The position numbers and the translations under genes were made by a program. Below, piece by piece: positions 1-10,521 of a stretch of DNA of 64,000 nucleotides. Position 1 is the first letter of the stretch; each line of letters starts with the position of its first letter. The notes under the pieces were generated by a model that saw nothing but the letters and a program-made list of their open reading frames with translations, made no database searches and was not told the DNA's origin. This stretch comes from Tuctoria greenei (lineage: Eukaryota; Streptophyta; Magnoliopsida; Poales; Poaceae). The stretch is taken from contig JAYESD010000008.1 of assembly GCA_036927565.1 (NCBI GenBank), forward strand, positions 170,276,922 to 170,340,921. The letters are read 5' to 3'.

Positions 1-1423
1 ATGGGAAATCATATGGTAGGAAGTTTACTAGTTTTGCTGACCACCCTTGTAACCTGGAATATATGGTAGAGAGTCGGAAAGGGCTTTTTACCTTTTGCTT
101 CGCTTAATCAACTGGGATGGGAAAACAACTATACCACTCAATTTAATTATGCATGGATGAGATTATGGTTAACATGAACTGGTTAATATGATATGGTAAT
201 GGGTGATCTAAGCAAGAGGTATGTGGATGGGTTGGATGTTATGGTGGTTTTGCTTGCTTTAGATCTAAGGACCGGTTCGTGGAGCGACCATCCAGGATTA
301 CAGTGCCACCATGAGGCCAAGTATGAGTGCGGCACAGCTGATTAATTAGGGTTTTGCCGGTGCTATTTGGACCATTAAGGATGCTCGGGGAAGCGATAGT
401 CGGATTGGGTATGTTGATGATTGGTGGGACTACCCTGTGATCCGAATGTCTCAAGAGGGGGCCCTTGGTTGAAGATGTGCTCAGTTGGAGACATCGCCAC
501 CGGTGAAACCTCAGTGGGGTCTAAATAGGCTAGTAATCCCTTTGTAAAGGCTATTTTGTGATCTCTTGGCCACACACATATGGAAGTGTGAGATGGCATA
601 ACTGAGATTCTATAGTCATCGAAAGGTGATAAAATCACAAACACGTGGGTAAAGCGGTACAACCTCTGCAGAGTGTGTCTAAAACTATCATGATAGTCGT
701 GCTCCCGGTTATGAGCAACCTAGACCCTCACATGATTAGAGGGAACTTGGTAGTGGGATGGTATTTGGGATGGTTATGGCTGGTATTATGGTTATGGTTG
801 GTATTATGATTATGGATGGTTATGAATTGAATTCTGGTATTGAATATGGATATTGGTATGTGATGATGGATATGGAATATGGACTAGTATTATGATAACT
901 ACATGGCTTACGATGGGTTTATTTCATATACATGTAATATATTGCTTTTCAAATGTTTTAATGTACTTTTCAACACTCAACCATTATTATATTCGTCATT
1001 TGAATCATCCACATGTCACTTTCCACACTTGCTGAGTACGACATGTACTCACTCTTGCAATCCCCCCCAACAGTTGCAGGTCAGGATTGGGAGTTCAAAG
1101 GCGATAATGCGGAGTACTAGGCCATGTCTACTGTCAGCTTTGCCTGTGGTGTTGCATGGAGTTGCGCTATCCCTTATGCTTAGTTTGCTTAATTATTTAG
1201 TTGCTTAATTAGTTTATTTCCGCTGCATTAGTTGAACATGTCATTAATATTTATTAGAACTTGTATTCGAGGATAATATGGTTTCTGCAATAAAATTTGG
1301 TTAATTAATCTTGTGCTGTGGTAATTATCTGTATATCGTTTGTGATGCACTCGTGTATGTGTGCTGAACGTCCTGGGCACACATATGCGTTCACTTGGTT
1401 CATTTTCGGAACCGGGTGTCACA
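1..1423 (+). repeat. 5' LTR (3' portion) of the Tekay-type element
   Basis: This segment aligns throughout with 7602-9031, with scattered substitutions and small indels. It ends in GGGTGTCACA, directly followed by the primer site. A TGGTTATGG-type simple repeat at about 770-830 is shared with the 3' copy. Confidence 0.93.
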
Positions 1424-1426
1424 GAT

Positions 1427-1439
1427 TGGTATCAGAGCC
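1427..1439 (+). promoter_or_regulatory. Primer binding site (initiator Met-tRNA)
   Basis: TGGTATCAGAGCC starts three bases after the LTR end. It is complementary to the 3' end of plant initiator Met-tRNA, the usual minus-strand primer for Ty3/gypsy chromoviruses. Confidence 0.93.
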
Positions 1440-1692
1440 ACAGGTTGACCATAGAACGCAGCCTAGATAGAATGGACACTTTAGAGCACATAGGAGCACT
1501 CAAGAATCGATGTGTTTTTCTTTGGTGTGTTGTTTGCTATATATTGCTTTCTTGTGTGCTTAATAGAGGATTTTGGGATGCTTTAGCATTGCCATGTCCA
1601 CCTAGGCTAGTATAGCTAGTTGTTTAGTTTCATATCCCTTGATGCATTTAGTTGGGGACGTTTCTAAATTCTTACCTATTGCTTTCCTTTAG

Positions 1693-2841
1693 ATGGTGAG
1701 GACTTGCAACCAGAGGGATGTCAATGATGAGGAGGAGAACCATGGAGTACCTCAGAACAACAATGGACAAGGACCTGCTCATAGAGCTGTCAATATTGAG
1801 CAGCTATTGGCTATGCAGAACAAGCTCATGCAGACCATGATACAGACTATAGGATAGCTGCAGGCTGGTAACATCAATAATCAGCCCCACATGCCTCCAC
1901 CGCCACCCCCGCCTCCTCATAACCGGTTGGGAGAGTTTATGAGGACTAGGCCGCCAACCTTTGCTCAAGCCGCTGACCCTATGGATGTGGATGATTGGCT
2001 CAAGTCCGTGGAGAAGAAGCTTGCTATTGTCCAAAGCAGTGACCGGGAGAAAGTGCTTTTCGCTTCCCATCAACTAGTTGGAGCAGCTGCGGATTGGTGG
2101 GATTCTTTATGCAATGCTCATGAGAACCAAGAGAGAATTACTTGGGCCTAATTCAAAGAGAGCTTCCATTCTCATTATGTGTCCGAGTGTGTTATGATTT
2201 TGAAGAGGCAAGAATTTGAGAACTTAAGGCAAGGAAGATCAAGCGTGAGTGAATATCTCAATAAGTTCACTCAACTTTCAAGGTATGCGCCTGAGGATGT
2301 GAGTCGGGACAGCCGGAAACAATACTTGTTCATGAGGGGCTTGAACAATGAGATCCAAGTGCAATTGCTCAACTGTGATTATGCCAATTTTTAGAAGCTT
2401 GTGGACAAAGCAATTGTGGTTGAGAACAAGATTCGTGAGATGGAGCAAGACAATAAGAGGAAGGCGCCCTATCAAGGACAGCAACAAGGAATTAATGTGC
2501 GCCCTCGCTTCACACCGCCCAATGCGCCTTACTTCACCTCTTTTGCGCCTACTCATCGCCCTGGATTTGCACCGCGCCCAATTCAGTTTGTGCAGCAGCG
2601 CCCTGTTATGCAAGCACCTAGGCCTCCGATGCCATATGCACCTCATGCTAATTTTCCTGGTGCACATGTTCAAAACCAAGCTCGCCCCAATAATCCCGGT
2701 GGAGTTAAGAAGTGTTATACTTCTGGAGAAGTTGGACACTTTGCACATCAATGTCCTAAGTCAGAACTTGGTCAAGGAAGCAATGCACCGAGGCAAAACC
2801 CAAGACCCAATGGAGGACAGCCGCAAGGAAGCCATGGATAG
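1693..2841 (+). pseudogene. gag of the Tekay-type element (broken)
   Basis: Encodes the capsid/nucleocapsid protein that packages element RNA into virus-like particles. The reading frame starts at an ATG at 1693 (MVRTCNQRD). It contains the capsid core (PPTFAQAADPMDVDDWL, then AADWWDSL and EYLNKFTQLSRYAP) and, near the end, a zinc-knuckle remnant (CYTSGEVGHFAHQCP) in which the second Cys of CCHC has become Ser. In-frame stops lie at 1855 (TAG), 2149 (TAA), 2392 (TAG) and 2839 (TAG). Each sits where a Gln codon would fit, so each can be explained by one C-to-T change. There is no frameshift across gag. The protein cannot be made as one chain. It is followed in the same frame by the protease region. 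Confidence 0.88.
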
Positions 2842-2862
2842 CAGAATTTTGCTCGTGGCAAC

Positions 2863-5800
2863 GTGAACCATGTCTCTATGGAGGATGCTCAACAAGCGGA
2901 TGACGTGGTCATTGGTATGTTTCTCGCGAACTCCAACCCCGCAACTATGTTGTTTGACTCTGGAGCATCGCATTCATTCATTGCATCGAAATATGTTGCC
3001 AAGTATAGTTTGCCTATCTCTCATATGAAGTTTACTCTATTAGTTAAGTCTCCTGAAGGAGAGATGAGGACAAATATAGTATGTCCAAAAGTGAGCCTTA
3101 GAATAAGGGGGTTAGACTTCTCCGCCAACCTCATTGTTTTGGATTCTTAAGGATTGGACATTATACCTAAAGTATGGACTGGTTGAGGAAGCACAATGGA
3201 GTTCTTGAGTGTGCTACGAAGACGGTGAAGTTGACCAATGAAGAAGGGATCACCATAGAATTTGAAGCATCTCAAACCGCACCGAAGCAATTGGAGCTGA
3301 ATCATATGGACGGTGTCGCAATGGAGGAGATTCCGGTGGTGTGTGAATTTTTGGATGTTTTTTCCAGACGAGTTACCAGGTATGCCACCTGATCGAGACA
3401 TTGAGTTTATTATTGATTTAATACCTGGAACTGCACCTATAGCTAAGAGGTCGTATAGGATGCCTCCTATGGAATTAGCGGAGCTCAAGAAGCAAATTCA
3501 AGAGCAACTAGAGAAGGGTTTTATTCGCCCTAGTTCTTCACCTTGGGGAGCGTCCGTTCTATTTGTGGACAAGAATGATGGATCACAAAGGATGTGCATA
3601 GATTATCGAGCCCTCAACGAGGTAACAATCAAGAACAAGTGCACCTTGCCACGCATAGAAGACTTGTTTGATCAGATGAAGGGTGCTTGTATCTTCTCTA
3701 AGATTGATTTGAAGTTAGGATACTTTCAAATGAAGATTAGACCATCGGACATACCCAAGACAGCTTTTAGGACACGGTATGGATCTTATGAGTACACTGT
3801 GATGTCTTTTGGACTGACAAAAGCGCCTGCCTACTTTATGTACCTCATGAATAAGGTCTTCATGGAGTACTTGGATAAGTTTGTTGTGATGTTTATTGAT
3901 GACATTATGATCTACTCGAAGGATGAGAAGGAACATGAGGAACACTTGAGGCTTACGCTGCAGAAATTAAGGGAGCATCAATTGTATGCCAAGATCAACA
4001 AGTGTCAGTTTTGGTTGAAAGAGGTGTCATTTTTGGGTCATATAATCTCAGGAGGAGGAGTGTCGGTTGACACAGGAAAGGTGAGGGACGTGTTAAAATG
4101 AGAACCCCCGCAAAACGTAAAGGAAATAAGGAGTGTCCTTGGGATGGCTGGATATTACCGTCGATTCATCAAGAAGTTTTCCAAGATAGCCAAGCCAATG
4201 ACGGAATTGCTAATGAAAAGAAAGGTTTTACAATGGACTTAAGCTTGTCAAGAAAGTTTTGAGGAGTTGAAGAAGAGGTTAACTACAGCCCCAGTTTTGA
4301 TATTGCCGGATGTAAGAAAGAGTTTCGATATTTATTGTGACGCATTGAGACAAGGACTTGGATGTGGGCTCAGGCAAGAAGGTCAAGTGGTCGCTATGCA
4401 TCAAGAAAATTGAAGAAACATGAGCAGAATTACCCAGCGCACGATTTAGAACTTGCAGCCGTGGTACAAGCGTTGAAGATTTTGAGACAATATATCCTTG
4501 GACATAGGTGTGAAATTTATACGGATCACAAGAGTCTTAAGTATATTTTCACACAAACGGATCTGAGTTTGAGGCAACGGGGGTGGTTGGACATCATCAA
4601 AGATTATGATTTGGGGATCAACTATCATCCGGGAAAAGCCAACGTAATGGATGATGCTTTGAGTAGAAAAGGAGTAAGTCATCAACTCACAGCTCGAGAG
4701 TTGCCATCCGAGTTATGTAAGGAGTTCGAACGGTTGAACCTCGGATTTGTGAATGAGATGGGAATAATGGAGTTAAATCCAACCCTGGAGCAAGAAATTT
4801 GAGAAGCACAAGCCACGGATGAAGAGATCAAGGAAATCAAGGAAAGGACCGAAGAAGGGAGAGAATTCAGATTTGATGAAGATGAACATGGTACCCTTTG
4901 GCTTGGTAAGAGGATTGTTGTGCCTAATGTGAAGAGTATTCGGGAGACAATAATAAAAGAGGCACATGACTCACCATACTCAATTCATCCTGGTTGTACA
5001 AAGATGTACAAAGACTTGAAGACTTGCTATTGGTGGGATAGCATGAAAAAGAACATAGCTGAATATGTAGCATCGTGTGATGTGTGTCAATGGGTCAAGG
5101 TGGAACATCAAAGGCTAGCTGGATTATTGCAACCATTGAAGATCCCAGAGTGGAAGTGGGAAGAGATTGGTATGGACTTCATAGTTGGTTTACCACGTAC
5201 TCAGTCCGGTTACGACTCAATTTGGGTAATTGTGGATCGGTTAACTAAGTCAGCCCACTTTATTCCCGTCAAGACCACCTATAATGGAGAGAAATTGGTG
5301 GAACTGTATATGGGAAGAATAGTATGTTTGCATGGAGTTTCGAAGAAGATAGTCTCGGATAGAGGTTCACAATTCACTTCCAGATTTTGGCAAGAATTGC
5401 ATGAAGCTTTGGGAATGAGGTTGAATTTTAGTTCATCATATCACCCTCAAATGGATGGACAAACCGAGAGGACCAATCAGATTTTAGAGGACATGTTACG
5501 ATCTTGTGATTTGAAGCATGGGAAAAGTTAGGACAAAAGCTTGCCATATGCAGAATTTTCATACAACAATAGTTACCAAGCAAGCTTGAAAATGTCACCA
5601 TATGAAGCACTTTATGGAAGGAAGTGTAGGGCACCTTTATTTTGGAATGAGGCAGGAGAAACTCAAGTATTTGGTCCGGATGTGTTGCAAGAAGCCGAAA
5701 AGCAAGTCCAAATAATTCGTGAAAACTTGAGGGCTGCTCAATCAAGTCAAAAGGGCTATGTAGGCAATAGGAGAAGGAAATTAGCCTTTGAAGTGGGAGA

Positions 5801-6240
5801 TTTTGTTTACCTCAAAGTGTCACCAATGAGAGGTCATAAGAGGTTTAACATAAGAGGCAAGCTAGCACCTCGCTACATTGGACCACTCAAGATTTTGGAC
5901 AAAAGGGGAGAAGTAGCATATAAGTTGGAGATGCCAACTCATCTTTCAAACGTTCATGATGTGTTTCATGTTTCCCAGCTCAAGAAGTGCTTGAGAGTAC
6001 CGGAAGAACAAGTGTCAATCTAAGGATTGGAATTAGAGGCAGATTCGACTTATGCCGAGCAACCGATAAAATTTTCGGAAAACAAAGAGAGTCACAAGGA
6101 ACAAGGTGATTCGATGGTGTAAAGTTCAATGGAAGAACCACACAGAAAAAGAAGCAACGTGAGAATTGGAGGATGATCTCAAGAAGGAATTTCCCTATCT
6201 CTTCTCTTCCGCGTCGAATCTCGAGGGCGAGATTCATTTT
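2863..6240 (+). pseudogene. pol of the Tekay-type element: protease, RT, RNase H, integrase, chromodomain (broken)
   Basis: Domains in order: aspartic protease (LFDSGASHSFI near 2950), reverse transcriptase (about 3420-4100, active-site FIDD near 3895), RNase H (about 4320-4660, YTDHKSLKYI), integrase with an HHCC zinc finger (about 4985-5100) and catalytic core (MDFIVGLP, SDRGSQF, QTERTNQ), then a chromodomain remnant at about 6040-6200 (CKVQWKNHTE and EFPYLFSS in shifted frames). Breaks: stops at 3148, 4099, 4240, 4800 and 5529; a 2-base gain near 3165; a 1-base gain in a T run near 3360; a 1-base loss near 4395; further shifts and a TGA in the chromodomain. The chromodomain would steer integration to particular chromatin in a working element. 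This copy cannot encode a functional enzyme. Confidence 0.9.
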
Positions 6241-6254
6241 AAGGGGGATAGGTT
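6240..6254 (+). promoter_or_regulatory. Polypurine tract
   Basis: AAGGGGGATAGG lies immediately before the 3' LTR. This is the expected position of the RNase H-resistant plus-strand primer. Confidence 0.85.
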
Positions 6255-6384
6255 TGTAACACCCTCATTTTCATGAATCATGCCCTACTTACATTCATAT
6301 ACATGTTTAACATTAATCCACATCAAGAGGAATGAGTTTAAAGTTGATTTGGAACAAAACGGCACTTAAAATGCTGAAAAGTGC

Positions 6385-6660
6385 AAACTAGTCCAATTTT
6401 GGTGAGGACTAGTCCGATTTCTCTTTGACTAAAATCAGACTTGTCCGATTTTGTGCGGACTAGTCTGATATTCCAAGGATCCTTGAAAATTTGCTAAGTC
6501 CCTGGACTTTTCTAGACTAGTCTGGTATTCGAGCGGACTTGTCCGTTTTCCTCTCTAACTAAAGTCGGACTTGTCCGATTTTTTGCCAGACTTGTCCGAT
6601 TTCTTTCTGGCTAACATCGGACTAGTCCGGTCCTTTTAGGACTTGTCCGATATTTCATGA
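6385..6660. repeat. Cluster of near-palindromic GGACTAGTCCG motifs in U3
   Basis: At least eight variants of CGGACTAGTCCG or CGGACTTGTCCGA occur within about 275 bp, plus one more near 7180. Each is roughly self-complementary. Spacing is irregular (about 25-40 bp), so this is not a simple tandem array. The position upstream of the TATA box suggests a regulatory or protein-binding role (inference). Confidence 0.75.
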
Positions 6661-6817
6661 CTTCGAGTTGATCTTTTGTTTTATGACTTGTTTCTTGGGT
6701 TTCACGTTAAGTGGGCCAAGGGACGTTGTGCCTAACTCTTTTAGAGCCCATGTGGGACTCTAAACCGGCCTCTACTCCTCTCAAACTCAAAATCCATCTA
6801 ACCCTAGCCTCCACCTC

Positions 6818-6825
6818 TATATAAA
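6818..6825 (+). promoter_or_regulatory. TATA box of LTR promoter
   Basis: TATATAAA in a CA/CT-rich context, followed by a C-rich stretch. It is placed as expected for an LTR U3-R boundary. Confidence 0.6.
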
Positions 6826-9189
6826 CAACCCCACCCCTTGGCTTGACATCTATTTGCCACTTTTCCACCCCACCCAAACCCTAGTTCGTGGAGAGGCACC
6901 ATCAAGGAGGGAGGAGGAGATCCCAAGCAAGAAGAAGAAGAGGAGGAAACGAAAGAGGATCAAGATTTCCATCAAGTTTCGTTCTTCATCACCAATTCAT
7001 ATCCAAGTTCATCATCAACCCTAGATCATCAAGATCCAAGTGCTACCTCCAAGTTTCTTGATTCTTTGGAGTTCTAAACACCTGGTATACCTTCTATTCT
7101 CTTTTTCTTACGTGAATTCGACTCCTAATCTCCAAATTCACGTCGATCTAGAAAACCCTAGTTTGCTAGTTCTGCGAAGTGCGGACTAGTCCGGCCGTTT
7201 GCATACTAGTCCGATTTTGCTGACTAAATTGTGTTGAATTGATTCTAAAAGTAGATCTAATCAAATCCAAACCTGTATAAACTTGTTAAAATCTAATAGA
7301 ACAAGTTAGTGATCACTTAAAAGCAATCTATTAACAAGTTCTACCTTGCATTTGCATCAATCATGCATATCATGTCATATTGAGTAATATTTGTGCACTC
7401 TTTGATTGTGTTTCTTGTTTGTATGTTTATTGTGCGGATTAGATGGATTTGCGCTAGAAAGTGTCGCGAAGGATCTCCAGCACCAAGAGTATGAAGGCTT
7501 CGACCTGAACGAATCCCAAGAGCAAGGCAAGTGTCCTTGAAGCATATTGATCCTATTTTAAAATAAATGTTTTGTTTGAAAATTGCATGCTTGTGTCAAT
7601 TTGATGGGAAATCCTATGATAGGAAATTTACTAGTTTTGTTAACCACTCTTGTCACCTGGAATATATGGTAGAGAGTCGGAAAGGGCTTTTTACCTTTTG
7701 TTTTGCTTAATCAACTGGGATGGGAAAACAACTATACCACTCAATTTAATTATGCATGGATGAGATTATGGTTAACATGAACTGGTTAATATGATATGGT
7801 AATGGGTGATCTAAGTAAGTCTGGTATGTGGATGGGTTGGATGTTATGGTGGTTTTGCTTGCTTTAGATCTAAGGACCGGTTCGTGGAGCAGCCATATAG
7901 GATTACAGTGCCACCACGAGGCCAAGTATGGGTGCGGCGTAGCTGATTAATTAGGTCTTTGCTAGTGCTATTTGGATCATTAAGGATGCTCGGGGAATGG
8001 GTAGTCGGATTGGGTTTGTTGATGATTGGTGGGACTACTCCGGGATCCGAATGGCTCAAGAGGGGGCCCTTGGTTGAAGATGTGCTCAGTTGGAGACATC
8101 GCCATCGGTGAAACCACGGCGGGGTCTAAATAGGCTAGTAATCCCTTTGAAAGGCTATTTTGTGATCTCTTGGCCACACACCTACGGAAGTGTGAGACGG
8201 CATAATTGAGATTCTATAGTCATCGAAAGGTGATAAAATCACAAACACGTGGGTAAAGCGGTACAACCTCTGTAAAGTGTAGCTAAAACTATCATGATAG
8301 TCGTGCTCCCGGTTATGAGCAACCTGGACCCTCACATGATTAGAGGGAACTCGTATTGGGATGGTATTTGGGATGTTTATGGCTGGTATTATTGTTATGG
8401 TTGGTATTATGGTTATGGATGGTTATGAATTGAATTCTGGTATTGAATATGGATATTGGTATGTGATGATGGATATGGAACATGGACTGGTATTATGATA
8501 ACTACATGGCTTATGATGGGTTTATTCCACATACATGTAATATATTGCTTTTCAAATGTTTTAATGTACTTTTCAGCACTCAACCATTATTATATTCGTC
8601 ATTTTATTAACCACATGTCATACTTTCCACACTTGTTGAGTACGACATGTACTCACTCTTGCAATTCCCCCCCCCCAACAGTTGAAGGTCGGGATTGGGA
8701 GTTTAACGGTGATAATGCGGAGTACTAGGCCGCGTCTACCGTCAGCTTTGCATGTGGTGTTGCATGGAGTTGCGCTATCCCTTATGCTTAGTTTGCTTAG
8801 TTGTTTAGTTGCTTAATTAGTTTATTTCCGCTGCATTAGTTGAACTTGTCATTAATATTTATTAGAACTTGTATTCGAGGATAATATGGTTTGTGCAATA
8901 AAATTTGGTTAATTAATCTTGTGCTATGGTAATTATCTGTATATTGTTTGTGATGCACTAGTGTATGTGTGTTGAACGTCCTGGGCACACATATGTGTTC
9001 ACTTGGTTCATTTTTGGAACCGGGTGTCACAGTTGGCTAATGGCAAGATCCCTCAAGTGAGACTGGTTCTCATTGTCGTTGTTGTTGTTGTAACCTCCTT
9101 GAAAGAAAGGGTGTCTGTCGAAGTGTAGCAACAACACTTCCCCTGGTACTACTTCTTAGTAGTACTGGGGGGAGTGTCTTAGTCTACAC

Positions 9190-9212
9190 TTTGACAATTG
9201 GCACGCCAGGAA
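9190..9212 (+). promoter_or_regulatory. LTR end and primer-site region of the Tat-type element
   Basis: ATTGGCACGCCAGGAAGG follows a TCTACA-type LTR end. A comparable sequence (AGCGCGCCAGGTAGGG, minus strand) borders the LTR at 55948. This style of LTR/primer junction recurs in Tat-type grass elements. The exact tRNA is not assigned. Confidence 0.55.
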
Positions 9213-9241
9213 GGAGGCATTTTTAAGTCAAGATCTCCAGG

Positions 9242-10500
9242 GTGGTGAACTCTGGTGCCGCTTCCAACGGACCGGCTGCACAGGCCGTTGAGGGGAATCC
9301 CTCCAATGCTCATCAATCGGCCCACGTTGTTGTCCTGGCGGGCGTCATACCACCACCACCACCATCTGCTGCAGCAGCCAACGCTGGACAGCGGGATGGT
9401 GAATTCGTGTCGGGAGCTCCTCCGGCTGTGCTGGAACAATGGCACGTTGACGTTGAGCATTTTGTTGCAGCCGCAGCCACTGCGCTCAACAACCAAGGTC
9501 TGCCCCATGCAGGGCAGGCACCATCCTGTAATAGGACCTCGTCTGGAAGATTTGGTCCTACGGCATCACAGCCCAGGAGACGTGTGCCCTCCCAGCAGTG
9601 ACGTTTCTGTCCTCTAGGGCTTGTCATACTCACACGACGTCGAGGCTCCCGACTCAAGACCTCCAGTCGGAGCTCGACCACCAGTACATGAGATAGGACA
9701 GTCGCGTCAACATCGAGCGTACTCGTGAGAGGCGACTTGCTCAGGAAAATTCTTCTCCTCTAGGAGTTGGTGGTGGTTGTTCAGCTCTCGCCATGTATCT
9801 CTGCATGGTGGAATGGGCACCCAAGTTTCAGCCTCATCTGCCAGAGAAATACGACGGGACAGTCAACCCTGTCGAGTTTCTTCAAATCTACTCCACCGCC
9901 ATCCTAGCGGCTGGAGGAAATGAGGCTGTCATGACCAACTACTTCCCTGTGGCTTTGACCAGGACTGCAAGGTCCTGGTTTATGAGCTTACCTCCTAACT
10001 CCATCTACAGTTGGGGGAAAACTATGTCGCCAGTTCACCGCCAATTTTGGGAGCTCATATACACGACCTTGCACTAAGGTGGATCTCTTTGCCGTAGAAC
10101 AGAAGTCGAGAGAGTCACTGCGATCATTCATCCAGCAATTCTCTCAGGTACGAAACACGATACCTTCTATCTCCAATGCTTCCATCATTGCTGCATTGTG
10201 ACAGGGGGTTCGAGACAAGAAGATGTTGGAGAAGTTGGTGATCAAGGATCTCAGCAGTGTCACGGAACTCTTCACCTTGACTGACAATGCGTCAGAGCTG
10301 CAGAGGACCATGAGATGCCCTCCAAACCAGCTGCGGAGGCTGGTCAATCTGCCTCCAAAGCCGAATCTATTACCACCGGCAGTGGCAAAAAGAAGAAGAA
10401 GTCAAGTGGCAAGAAGAAGTCACCTGCCGGCACACCTACCGCTGCCGCTGTCACAACACCTGGTGGCAGGGGGCCACACCCCGACAAGCGACCTCAATAA
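9242..10500 (+). pseudogene. gag of Tat-type element (broken)
   Basis: The N-terminal part is Pro/Ala-rich (9242-9601). The capsid core begins near 9793 (FQPHLPEKYDGTVNPVEFLQ, then TARSWFMSLPPNSIYSW) and continues in another frame (VEQKSRESLRSFIQQFSQVRNTIPS). This arrangement is typical of Tat-clade gag proteins, known from rice and maize annotation. Frames change several times and stops interrupt it, for example at 9599, 10075 and 10200. A Lys-rich, Ala/Thr/Pro-rich tail precedes 10500. It cannot give a complete capsid protein. Confidence 0.8.
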
Positions 10501-10521
10501 TCGTCTGAGGATGGTGAACAG

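Larger units (their letters stand above)
1..9031 (+). mobile_element. Ty3/gypsy LTR retrotransposon, Tekay-type chromovirus, decayed
   Basis: Order seen: partial 5' LTR (1-1423), initiator-Met tRNA primer site, gag, protease-RT-RNase H-integrase, chromodomain remnant, purine tract (6240-6254) and complete 3' LTR (6255-9031). The LTR runs from TG to CA and is 2777 bp; window base 1 matches about base 7602 of the 3' copy, so roughly 1.35 kb of the 5' LTR lies outside the window. A C-terminal chromodomain and pol order RT-RH-IN place it in the chromoviruses; the Tekay assignment is an inference from gag and chromodomain style. Both LTRs share many scattered differences, and the coding region has about ten stops and several frameshifts, so this is an old, non-autonomous copy. 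The bases just after the 3' LTR (9032-9036, GTTGG) should be one half of the target duplication; the other half is off the window. It appears to have landed in the LTR of the Tat-type element that follows. Confidence 0.92.
6255..9031 (+). repeat. 3' LTR of the Tekay-type element (complete)
   Basis: Runs from TGTAACACCC to GGGTGTCACA, 2777 bp. It begins after the purine tract, and its end matches the end of the 5' LTR. A TATA box at 6818-6825 implies transcription starting near 6850. Short near-palindromes built on GGACTAGTCCG cluster upstream of the TATA box. Confidence 0.93.

Noticed and set aside
1427..1439. tRNA gene fragments at the initiator-Met matches (also 29925, 38532, 40514)
   Set aside because: Each is a 12-13 base complement next to an LTR end, which is a primer binding site and not a tRNA gene.
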